A stretch of DNA of 33,451 nt from Stereocaulon alpinum (Eukaryota > Ascomycota > Lecanoromycetes > Lecanorales > Stereocaulaceae): NCBI GenBank assembly GCA_018257865.1, contig JAEUBA010000174.1, positions 1 through 33,451 on the forward strand. The letters run 5' to 3'. This document shows, one piece after another, positions 10,995 through 18,815 of this stretch. Below the pieces are notes generated by a model. That model ran no database searches. It was not told the origin of the DNA and saw nothing but the letters and a program-made list of their open reading frames with translations. The translations under genes were made by a program, and so were the position numbers. Every line of letters starts with the position of its first letter. The first letter of the stretch is position 1.

Positions 10995-13434
10995 CACAAA
11001 CTTCTCGCTCTCTCCTGCAGAAACCACATCGCCTACAACAGCTTCGCAAAACAATGTCAACCAAAGCAACAGCAATTCTCCCAGCGACTCAGCCTCAGCG
11101 AACGCAAAGAGGGCTACACCGCCTGCAAATGGTGCTAACGGTACACCTGGCACCACAGGACTGAACTCACGATCGTGTGTTACCTGCAGAAAGCGAAAGG
11201 TCAAATGCGACAAGCGGCACCCGTGCTCGAATTGCAATAGAGCCGCCATTGAATGTGTCTTCCCTGGCCCGGGCAGAGCTCCTAGACGTAGCAGGAAGCC
11301 ACCGGACATTGAACTACTTGCAAGACTTAGAAGACTGGAAGGAGTTGTGCAGAGCTTGGGAAAGGGAATCGACGAGAATGGCGAGACAATCGTCGAACAT
11401 GCGGAGGCCGAGAACGTTAGTCCTACTGTACCATATCCGAAGGAAACAGACTTTATCAAGAAAGAGAAGGGATCTGGCATGCTTGGGTATCATGAACCCA
11501 GTAGCAATTCCGAGGTAGGGAACCATGATAAGAAAGCGGACGGCATAGTTAAAGAATTTGGACGTTTGGTAGTGGAGGATGGGAGGAGTCGATACGTCAG
11601 CAACAAATTTTGGAGCAGCTTGAGCGACGAGGTCTTGGAAATGCGAGACATACTGGACGATCCTACGGATGAGGAAGACGACTATCCCTCTCCCGGCTCT
11701 GGCAGTTCAGCGACTGCCAATCATCAAGGATTCATCTTTAGTTTTAGCTCGACCGTGCTCTCTCTTCGCAACTTTCACCCACCGCAGGAACAGATTCCTC
11801 TTTACTGGAACATCTACAAGACCAACATCGACCCTGTGATCAAGCTCCTTCATATACCTTTCCACGAAAACATGATCTCGAAAGCCTCCCAGGATCTGGA
11901 TAATATTAGTAAGCCATTGGAGGTCTTCATGTTTACCATTTACTACACCGCCGTGACCTCGCTATCGCCAGATGACTGCATAGTACACCTGGGACTGGAG
12001 AAGCAGGCAGCACTTCGCAAATATCGATTCGCGACAGAGCAAGCATTGGCTCGTGCTGGCTTTCTGAGTACTCAAGACTTTGTGGTTTTGCAGTCTATGC
12101 TACTGTTCTTGACTTGCGTCCGCAGGTCTGACGACACGCGCTATGTGTGGACAATCACGGGCCTTCTAATTCGTCTTGCTCAAGCTCAAGGATGTCATAG
12201 AGATGGGCAACAATTCGGTCTATCGCCCTTCGAGACAGAGATGCGTAGACGGTTGTGGTGGCAGATATGTACGTTGGATGTGCGTGCTTCTGAAGACCAG
12301 GGCGCAGATCCTTCAATTATCGAGCAAAGCTTCGATACTAAATTTCCACTAAACATCAATGACGAAGACATCAGTCCTACAATGAAGGAAGCGCCAGAAG
12401 GACACGAAGGTGCTACAGAGATGACATTCGACCTCATTCGATACTCGGTCAGTACGACTGTTCGTCGGCTTAGCTACGTACCTGCGGGACCAGGTCCTTG
12501 CCGGACGAAGAGTATGGGTCTTAGTCTCGAAGATAAAGAACACCTCATTGACGAACTACACCAATATCTTGAGAAAAAATACCTCAGACACCTGGATACG
12601 ACTATTCCTCTCCATTGGGTTGCTGCGACGGTGGCTCGGCTCATCATGGCCAAGATGTGGCTCATTGTGCATCATCCGTTCTCACGTGTAGACCGCGGCG
12701 CAGGACTCTCTCAAGATGTGAAAGACCGATTGTTCCTGACATCCATTGAAGTCATAGAGTTCTCTCGCTTGCTGGAGACAGACAAGACTACGTTGAAATG
12801 GGGCTGGCTATTCCGCACTTACGTTCAATGGCATGCTCTAGCCTTCGTTCTGTCACAGTTGTGCGTTCGAACTATCGGACCTGATGTCGATAAAGCTTGG
12901 ATGGTACTCGAAGATGTATTCAATGACTGGGGAGGCGCTGTTTCTTCAAATCAACGGGGCATGCTGTGGAAACCGTTGCGGAAGCTGATGGCTAAGGCTA
13001 GAGCTGAGAGGTCCAAGGGACTGCAGAAGCAAGCTCAATTTCCCCTCGACGGATCTATAGGACCGGCCACGTTTTCATTGGGCGTCCCACCAGGACCAAT
13101 GTCGACTGTCAATAGCATGGCGGACTTTCAAACCTTCGACACTAACATGTCAGTCTCGGATGGTTTCACGAATGTTTTGACCCCTGAGTCAGGGAGCTCG
13201 AATGGTCTACCACAGCCATATCTACCAATGCAGCAGGATCCGCAGGATGGATTCGCCGATGCAGGTTCGTACCTTCTTGATCCCAGTGTATTTGCTCAGG
13301 AACGGCCGATCATGGATGAGGGTTTCAATTGGACTGGATGGGATGATATGGTTAAGGATTTCCAAATGGAGGCGAATGATGGACAGGGTGGGCCGAATGG
13401 ATCGGCACTGGATGGAATGATCAACTGGTGGTAA
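10981..13434 (+). CDS. Zn(II)2Cys6 transcription factor with fungal_trans domain
   Basis: Single exon, 817 aa. An N-terminal Ser/Asn/Thr/Ala-rich disordered stretch is followed by a perfect binuclear zinc cluster: Cys66, 69, 76, 82, 85 and 92 (C-x2-C-x6-C-x5-C-x2-C-x6-C), with the basic run RKRKVKCDKRHPCSNC. A short leucine-containing helix (about 108-130, IELLARLRRLEGVVQSLGKG) is the usual linker/dimerisation element. The middle region (about 250-560) reads as a fungal-specific transcription factor domain, including EMRRRLWWQICTLDVRASED (about 420-439). The C-terminus is Gly/Asn/Pro-rich and ends with acidic/aromatic residues (GFNWTGWDDMVKDF ... MINWW), a plausible activation region. It is a nuclear DNA-binding regulator, probably recognising CGG-type half-sites as the family does. 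The target genes cannot be told from sequence. It is not inside an obvious metabolic cluster. Confidence 0.95.
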   Translation: MSQLDTNFSLSPAETTSPTTASQNNVNQSNSNSPSDSASANAKRATPPANGANGTPGTTGLNSRSCVTCRKRKVKCDKRHPCSNCNRAAIECVFPGPGRAPRRSRKPPDIELLARLRRLEGVVQSLGKGIDENGETIVEHAEAENVSPTVPYPKETDFIKKEKGSGMLGYHEPSSNSEVGNHDKKADGIVKEFGRLVVEDGRSRYVSNKFWSSLSDEVLEMRDILDDPTDEEDDYPSPGSGSSATANHQGFIFSFSSTVLSLRNFHPPQEQIPLYWNIYKTNIDPVIKLLHIPFHENMISKASQDLDNISKPLEVFMFTIYYTAVTSLSPDDCIVHLGLEKQAALRKYRFATEQALARAGFLSTQDFVVLQSMLLFLTCVRRSDDTRYVWTITGLLIRLAQAQGCHRDGQQFGLSPFETEMRRRLWWQICTLDVRASEDQGADPSIIEQSFDTKFPLNINDEDISPTMKEAPEGHEGATEMTFDLIRYSVSTTVRRLSYVPAGPGPCRTKSMGLSLEDKEHLIDELHQYLEKKYLRHLDTTIPLHWVAATVARLIMAKMWLIVHHPFSRVDRGAGLSQDVKDRLFLTSIEVIEFSRLLETDKTTLKWGWLFRTYVQWHALAFVLSQLCVRTIGPDVDKAWMVLEDVFNDWGGAVSSNQRGMLWKPLRKLMAKARAERSKGLQKQAQFPLDGSIGPATFSLGVPPGPMSTVNSMADFQTFDTNMSVSDGFTNVLTPESGSSNGLPQPYLPMQQDPQDGFADAGSYLLDPSVFAQERPIMDEGFNWTGWDDMVKDFQMEANDGQGGPNGSALDGMINWW

Positions 13435-13727
13435 AAATTACGATAACGATCGCTTCTCAGGAGTAATTTGTAGGGGAAAAGGGTACATATTGGAAAGATA
13501 CCGTGGGCAAAGGGAGTTAGGGCTTTTAAACGTCTCAGCTTACGGTGTCACCGTTGGTAGGCTGGTTCCTTATATTCGATCTCTAGCTAGCATCATATTT
13601 TAAAAGTAGAGAAGCAGATTTTGGAACAATTCAGAGAGACATTCAAAGGCTACGATATACTGCCAATACAAGCCACTAGTAGAAACCTTTATAATACGTT
13701 CAATCCTCGCGTACTTCCCATACAATC
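13435..13727. other. Short intergenic region
   Basis: It holds the 3' UTR of the transcription factor and the promoter of the next gene. A TTTATAA sequence at about 13688 lies some 40 nt before the ATG at 13728, close for a TATA box. Confidence 0.4.
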
Positions 13728-14758
13728 ATGCACCCACTCGCCCCCTCAGTCCAACCCAACTTCGCCGTCCTCCGAGACTGTCTCTCTACCCCCATAATCC
13801 ACAGAAGCGCCCCTAAACCCAACAATGGCAAACGAAGGCAGCGACCCAAAGGCCGTAAGAATGCCTCAACCTCGACAGTGACTCCACGCCCAACGGCAGA
13901 AACCGACACCAATGACGCAGAGGATCTAGCAGACTTCATAGACGTACCGCCGACTTGCAACGCATGCAAAAGGCCAATTGCTGATGATACCTAGTAGTAC
14001 ATCGCCACCGAAGTCTTCACATCCTTCACACCAGACCTCCAAACTCTCTCCTACGCCTCTATAAAAAACAACACTCACCTCGCCGAACTCTACACATCCC
14101 CCCTCCCCCCCTCAACCCTCACGACCCTCCTCACGACCCTCCCCCCCACAATCCCGGACTCCCTCCTCGCCTACCGCCTCATCGACTCCCCCACCGACCT
14201 CCCCACCTTCCTCACGCCGCCCCTAAACGAATACATCTCCTCCGCAACGGCTCCTCCGCCACCTCTATTAACGAGCAAGAAAGCAGATGCGTGCGAGATT
14301 TGTGGTAGGGACTGGATACCGCTTACGTATCATCATTTGATTCCGAGAGAGGTGCATAAGAAGGCTGTGAAGAGGGGATGGTGTGAGGAATGGAGGCTGG
14401 GGAGTGTGGCGTGGTTGTGTAGGGCTTGTCATTGTTTTGTGCATGGGGTGGCGGGGAATGAGGAGTTGGGGAGGGAGGTGAGTTGGTCTCTTGTTGCTTC
14501 GGTTGGGGAGAGTGGGTCCTGTAGGGTTGGTTGGCGAGTGGGAGGCGTGTATGGGCTTTGTAAGGGGAGATGTTTTGTGTGCTGGGGATTGGAATGGCTT
14601 CTAGGGAGTTTGATGGCCTGTTTGGGCTTTTGAAAGTGTTTCACAGATTGGCTGACTTGACTGGGTTTCAGTGGTACTCTGTGGAGAGACTCTTGGAGAG
14701 GGAGGATGTAAGAGGGTGGGCGGATTGGGTGGGGAGGGTTAGGTGGAAGGCTAGATGA
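13728..14758 (+). CDS. HNH-type zinc-binding protein, fungal
   Basis: Three exons, 13728-13943, 13998-14477 and 14672-14758, give 260 aa. The 54-nt first intron removes two consecutive in-frame TAG codons and joins DLADFID to YIATEVFTSF. The second intron is 194 nt and ends TTTCAG. The C-terminal half carries an HNH-like treble-clef: C171-x2-C174 (CEICGRDW), the YHHLIPREVHKKAVKRGW segment with His184/185, C213-x2-C216 (WLCRACH) and His221 (CFVH). It then runs into NEELGRE and WYSVERLLEREDV. Family knowledge: proteins of this layout are widespread in filamentous fungi, carry an HNH nuclease-like fold and are mostly uncharacterised. Nuclease activity is not shown. The N-terminal 60 residues are basic and probably disordered. 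Coding sequence at 14080-14240 is strikingly C-rich and becomes G-rich after about 14290. Confidence 0.88.
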
Positions 14759-14908
14759 TGGGGGTGATGAAGGGGACTATCAGGTGAGTTTATGAGCGTT
14801 TCCCTTTTATGGAGCTTATGCTTTGATGCTGACTAGGACTCGCTTTGTAGAGGCAACGCCAAGCGAAACGTGAATAAAAACAATGTTTTTGATTGTCTAC
14901 CTAGCGGT

Positions 14909-14931
14909 CTATCGACCTATCGACCTATCGA
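14909..14931. repeat. 8-bp tandem repeat, about 3 copies
   Basis: The unit CTATCGAC is repeated nearly three times in the gap between the convergent genes ending at 14758 and 15052. That gap (14759-15051) shows no gene. Confidence 0.75.
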
Positions 14932-15051
14932 GTGTTCTATCCGCCAAAGTACAGACTCCTAGTCCCAAGTCAAAATTCCATCTTCGCCGAATACACAAAC
15001 CAGAACCTCCACAGTTGTCAATCTATCTAGGTAAGTCCCGCCTTCCATCAT

Positions 15052-15708
15052 CTATTCTGAGCCCCACAAATGTCCTTCGAGACAGACAACCATATCGGAA
15101 GAAGTAGGTTTCGGGCACCAAGTCTTAGCCATCTTATCTCTCGCCATAACCTCAGTCTTGGTTGGGCTAGCTCTGCGTTCCATAGTCTTGGGGCCCCAGT
15201 GAATCTCGCATACCGAGGAATGTTTGTTGCATTTCTCATCAACGCCGTATGTCAGCACGAGTGGCGCGGTTGGAGTCGCAAGCGCAGTTGTAGTCGCAGT
15301 CGAAGTTCCAGTCAAGGTCGGAAGGGGAGGGAGAATGCATCCTCCTGCTTGATGACAGAATGGGTCCGCAAGCCCTGAAAGGTTCCTAGGTGTAGGAAGG
15401 CAGCGTAGCGGGTTGTCGCAGAAGCCCGTGGGCATGGGAGCTGGTGTTACTGTCGTAGTGGCTGTTGCACTCGCAGCCGGGAGCATGGTCGGAATGGGAG
15501 GGAGGATGCATCCTCCTGCTTGATGACAGAATGGGTCCGCAAGCCCTGAAAGGTTCCTATGTTGAGGAGGGCAGCGCAGCGGGTTGTCGCAGAAGCCCGT
15601 GGGCATGGGAGCTGGGATTGTTGTCGTTTGGGGGATGGGGTTTGCGTGGATGGTTAGAAGGAGTGGTGAGGTGGCCAGGAGGGCCAGGAGGGAGGACGGG
15701 AATTGCAT
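15052..15708 (-). CDS. Small secreted protein with two 57-residue Cys repeats
   Basis: A 218-aa single-exon frame. It starts with a clear signal peptide (MQFPSSLLALLATSPLLLTI, likely cleaved after HA at about residue 22). The mature protein has two tandem copies of a 57-residue unit (about 34-90 and 91-147). Each contains C-x5-C-x14-C-x5-C within PTGFCDNPLRC, RNLSGLADPFCHQ and AGGCILPP, separated by a Thr/Ala/Pro-rich linker. A non-repeated C-terminal part has four more cysteines (160, 167, 198, 209). I do not recognise the family. Size, secretion and cysteines fit a candidate effector or a wall/extracellular protein, but that is inference. The DNA copies are nearly identical, so the duplication is recent or homogenised. 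The upstream region has a 16-bp tandem repeat (15770-15828). Confidence 0.8.
   Translation of the reverse strand: MQFPSSLLALLATSPLLLTIHANPIPQTTTIPAPMPTGFCDNPLRCPPQHRNLSGLADPFCHQAGGCILPPIPTMLPAASATATTTVTPAPMPTGFCDNPLRCLPTPRNLSGLADPFCHQAGGCILPPLPTLTGTSTATTTALATPTAPLVLTYGVDEKCNKHSSVCEIHWGPKTMERRASPTKTEVMARDKMAKTWCPKPTSSDMVVCLEGHLWGSE
15318..15445. repeat. Coding tandem repeat, copy 1 core
   Basis: This is the C-terminal repeat unit of the minus-strand secreted protein. Its 128-nt core matches 15489-15616 with roughly ten differences. The period is 171 nt, exactly 57 codons, so the frame is kept. Confidence 0.9.
15489..15616. repeat. Coding tandem repeat, copy 2 core
   Basis: This is the N-terminal repeat unit of the secreted protein, 171 nt from its partner. 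Both copies share GATGACAGAATGGGTCCGCA and long flanking identity. Confidence 0.9.
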
Positions 15709-16991
15709 GATGGAGGTGTAGCTTGGGGATCAAGCGTTGCGATGCGTGGCTGTATGGATTGGAGTCTTGTTCGTTGGTAGGCCTGTTCGTTGGTAGGTCT
15801 CTTCGTTGGTAAGTCTGTTCGTTGATGGTTTTGCGACGTAGCTTCGTGGGTTTGTGTGTAGGTTTCTTGTGGTTGAGTGGTTGTAAGGTGGAGGAAGGAA
15901 GGAAGAAAGAATGGGAGATGAAATAGGGAACTCGAAGATTTCATGTGCAGATCGTTCTGTGTGAGCGAATAACTCGGATTTTTCATGTGTCGCAGGTGAT
16001 TGGTTTTTGTTTGAGTGGTCTTGAGTGGATTGATTGGCAATATCGAAAGCTTGGTGTGAGAAAGAATGAGCATATTGGCGCCTTGCTAAGATCCAGTATC
16101 GACTCTACGCATGAGCGAGAGCAACAATTAAGATAGCAGCGGATCGAATACTCAAGGTAGGCAACGGAAATTTGTGCTACACTTGGCTGCCACTGTCCAT
16201 CAGTCACAGCGACAAAGATCAGGCGGGCATAGCAGATTCTTCAATTGTCTTTTCAACTTTAGTGAACTCGATTTTAGTCAGGAGGATAGCCAACATGAGC
16301 TTTTCAAGAGCTTTGGACGACTCTGCGTGGCGGAGAAAGACATGTCGCTGCACAATGTGCGAGCTGGTAAACACGCCAGAAAGTATGGACTTATCACTCG
16401 CGTAGGTCTATCGACAACGGTTCGATGCAATTGCAAAACCGAGTAACGAGCAACACGTCTGAAGTCCCTGAAAATCTACGTTCGAACGCTTTCATGATTC
16501 CTACTCAAGATTTGACGACCTTGGATGACAATGCTCTTGTTCGTCCGAAACATACCGGAGCTGGGAACTCACCGCACCAATCCTGCATGGATGATGCATG
16601 TGATTAGCATCGTTAGTAAACTCGGTCTGAACGGTTGAAGGGGTATCGACTGAACGTGTGCCGTATGTTAGCGTTGAATAATGGTGAGACTGCATCTTAG
16701 TTCGACACGTGACCTCGTACATTTACCCCAATCGGGCGACGTTAACTTAACTCCATGCCGACTTCGTTTGTGTAGGATCTCTAGGGGGAAGCCCTTTTAG
16801 TGCGATTACATTCAGGCCCCCAAAATGACGCGGCCCCCTTCGCTTACAGAGTCGAATATCGTACTCTATACCTCTTCAACACCTACCTCGGCATACGCAA
16901 GTGCTTGCAGTTCGCGTGGAGGATGGCAGTAGCTGATTAAAAGCAACATCTCTCCTCTCCGCCTAGAGGACCTGAGGGGTCCATAAAATAT
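15709..16991. other. Non-coding region upstream of the secreted protein gene
   Basis: No gene is supported. The minus-strand frame 15654-16073 is created by the 16-bp repeat and reads as repeated TNEQ/YQRT-like shadow. Plus-strand frames at 16172-16607 overlap each other and carry no motif. Purine-rich GGAAGGAAGAAAG runs lie near 15895. ATAAAATAT at 16984-16992 sits just before the regulator relic. Confidence 0.5.
15770..15828. repeat. 16-bp tandem repeat, 3.7 copies
   Basis: The unit TTCGTTGGTAGGCCTG is repeated at 15770, 15786, 15802 and (partial) 15818 with a few changes. It lies 60-120 nt upstream of the secreted protein's ATG at 15708, in its promoter or leader. Confidence 0.9.
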
Positions 16992-17146
16992 ATGCCCTCG
17001 AGGCGTACCCATCAGAAAACTCGCAATGGTTGTACTATCTGCAAGAGGCGAAAAGTATAGGTATGGATCACCCCTTGAAGATTGAAACGCCTTCCAACCT
17101 GCCTTCGTAGTGTGATGCAACGCTACCTAGCTGCCTAGCTGCCTAG
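16992..17146 (+). pseudogene. Relic of a Zn2Cys6 regulator N-terminus
   Basis: The ATG at 16992 opens MPSRRTHQKTRNGCTICKRR followed by KV and then TAG (17058-17060). This is the textbook start of a second class of fungal Zn2Cys6 factors, and the TAG stands where the family has Lys. A GT-AG intron (17061-17110) follows directly. The next exon reads CDATLPSC in the correct phase, so four cluster cysteines keep proper spacing (x2, x6, x6). After this the 8-bp tandem repeat (17126-17165) takes over, removes the remaining cysteines and adds a stop at 17144-17146. I see no intact downstream fungal_trans domain. I read this as a dead gene fragment. A chance match is unlikely, because the intron sits in phase at the right place. 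Confidence 0.6.
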
Positions 17147-17165
17147 CTGCCTAGCTGCCTAGCTG
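17126..17165. repeat. 8-bp tandem repeat, 5 copies
   Basis: Five perfect copies of CCTAGCTG begin inside the second exon of the zinc-cluster relic. Because 8 is not a multiple of 3, each copy shifts the frame and the array introduces stops. Confidence 0.95.
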
Positions 17166-17761
17166 CCTCAATTGCATACGCTATGGCTCTTCTTGCAGCT
17201 TCTCCGATACATTGGCCGAAACATGTTGTTCAAAGCACTTTTGCATTCGTTCTTGATCACGGAAATTGAATACAACACTATCGAGGAGTTTCATCAGGTG
17301 TACCATGAATTCCCAGAATAGACTGCAATACGTACATGGACAAAGTGACAAGCTTGCATAGTCAGGGCTAGCGCAACCTGCTTTTCATCCCGTATCTGAT
17401 ACACTCCTCCAGGGCATGCCCCGATACGAGCCAGTCATTATTGCGATTATTCATCCCCTCAGACGCATCTGCATCCCTGTGTAGGTCCGAAAAACCAAGC
17501 TATAGGTTGATGTATACAAACAAACTAAGTCCAATCGGGCATAGAGTACGAAGGGGCATGGATCTAGACATGGTACCCATCACCCTTCTTCCATCTCTTA
17601 TTACTTCTCTATCCTTCAGTCTTCTTCCTCGAAATAGAACTCTTTGTTGAACTCGTCCGCACCTTACACACAGCTCCTCACCACTTCAACCCGACGCTTC
17701 GTCAAACAACACCCTCTCCCCTTCATCATCCCTCGAACTTCGAACCCCCTTCCCACCCGCA
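17166..17761. other. Non-coding region before the 84-aa membrane protein
   Basis: It may include decayed downstream sequence of the regulator relic, but I cannot identify any domain. The last 100 or so bases are C-rich and pyrimidine-rich, as in fungal core promoters and leaders, and belong to the gene at 17762. Confidence 0.45.
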
Positions 17762-18016
17762 ATGAGCGCGAGTAACCCACAGCTCATACTCCTCTTCGTC
17801 ATCCTCGGTACCGCCGCCGCAGTCTGCTGCGCCTGGGCCGTCACCCATTACTGGACCGACGCTAACGAACCGGAACTCTTCGAACCCTCGGCGTCGCAAG
17901 CGCAATATATGCGACAAGTGCGAGAGCGCAATCGTGATATGTTATGGCAGTATGTTCTGGATGCGAGAGGAGCTGGGACGGGGAGGGGAAAGGGAAGGGG
18001 GTTCGTGGGTTCGTAA
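17762..18016 (+). CDS. Small single-pass membrane protein, 84 aa
   Basis: I do not recognise the family. The ATG follows a C-rich leader (CCCGCAATG). Residues about 7-30 form one strong hydrophobic segment (LILLFVILGTAAAVCCAWAV). A short polar/acidic stretch follows (HYWTDANEPELFEPS), then a charged, probably helical tail (QYMRQVRERNRDMLWQYVLD), and a Gly/Arg/Lys-rich end. The layout suggests an N-terminal signal anchor with a basic tail, possibly in the ER or mitochondrial inner membrane; which one cannot be decided. The composition switches from C-rich to G-rich along the gene, as in two other genes here. Codon use in the first 55 codons looks genuine. Confidence 0.65.
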   Translation: MSASNPQLILLFVILGTAAAVCCAWAVTHYWTDANEPELFEPSASQAQYMRQVRERNRDMLWQYVLDARGAGTGRGKGRGFVGS

Positions 18017-18815
18017 GGGGATGAGAGAAGATGGAGGATAGGCATTATTAGAATCAGAAAGTCTGGGCGGTCCGTTCATTTACTCTTTCATACTTTTGAT
18101 GGTTTTTGTGAGATGACTGGCCGATCGACGGCCATTTTGCCTCGCGAATCGATTCATCATCAACATGGCATCTATCCAACGGGCATTCTTGGAGGTAATA
18201 TCGGAGATTGAGAGGAAATAGGGAAGTGGCGTGCTAGACTATATATATTAAGTCAATCCGAAAAACCATAACGGTCCCTCCTGTGACGGATCTCAAAAAG
18301 CTCCACTAGCAGTTGCTTCCTGTGCTCTGCTGTTCTTGAAGTAGCTAGCTCGCCGTACGAGCTGGTGATTGCGTTCAACACGAGTAGCGTCTGCGTGTAG
18401 GTTTTGTAGAAGCATCATGTGGCAGGTCGTCAGATGCCATATGCAGTCTCTGGTAGGGTACATATATTCATGCTTTGGACAGGGGTATGAGGGAGCAGTT
18501 AATCAACCCGGAGAACACCACACTGCGCCAATGGAACGACACGATCTGCATAAGTCACAGAGTGAACTCAACCTGTCATAAATTCATTTTCATTGATTGT
18601 CTACACCATCTACATACACGTTTCTATCCTCTTCCAGAAAAACACGAAACCACTACACCATTGTACCAGCGCCATTAGGAATCGAACCTGATACAATCAA
18701 GTATTGAACTGCAAACACTTCCCCCTTACCATATCCTAGAAAAGTCTTTCTCTCCCCACACTCCGCCCCATCCATCAACGCACAAAAACGAAAGTAGACC
18801 GCCAAAACACAGACC
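18017..18815. other. Intergenic region between convergent genes
   Basis: About 800 bases holding the 3' ends of the genes on either side. No gene is supported. A tRNA B-box-like sequence at 18678-18688 (minus strand) lacks the rest of a tRNA. Confidence 0.5.

Noticed and set aside
13728..13994. An 88-aa stand-alone gene ending at the TAG at 13992
   Set aside because: A 54-nt GT-AG intron removes the two in-frame TAG codons and joins conserved sequence on both sides, so it is the first exon of the HNH gene.
14337..14758. Plus-strand frames 14337-14633 and 14570-14758 as separate genes
   Set aside because: The first is a shadow frame over the HNH exon and its intron. The end of the second overlaps the last exon of the HNH gene.
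15654..16073. 139-aa minus-strand frame upstream of the secreted protein
   Set aside because: Its open length comes from the 16-bp tandem repeat and low-complexity purine runs, and it overlaps the start of the secreted protein in another frame.
17126..17165. Possible CRISPR-like or regulatory array
   Set aside because: Simple 8-bp head-to-tail repeat without spacers in a eukaryotic genome.
18678..18688. tRNA B-box-like GGTTCGATTCC on the minus strand
   Set aside because: The T-stem is imperfect, no matching acceptor stem or A-box was found upstream, and the flanks do not fold as a cloverleaf. No tRNA is called.
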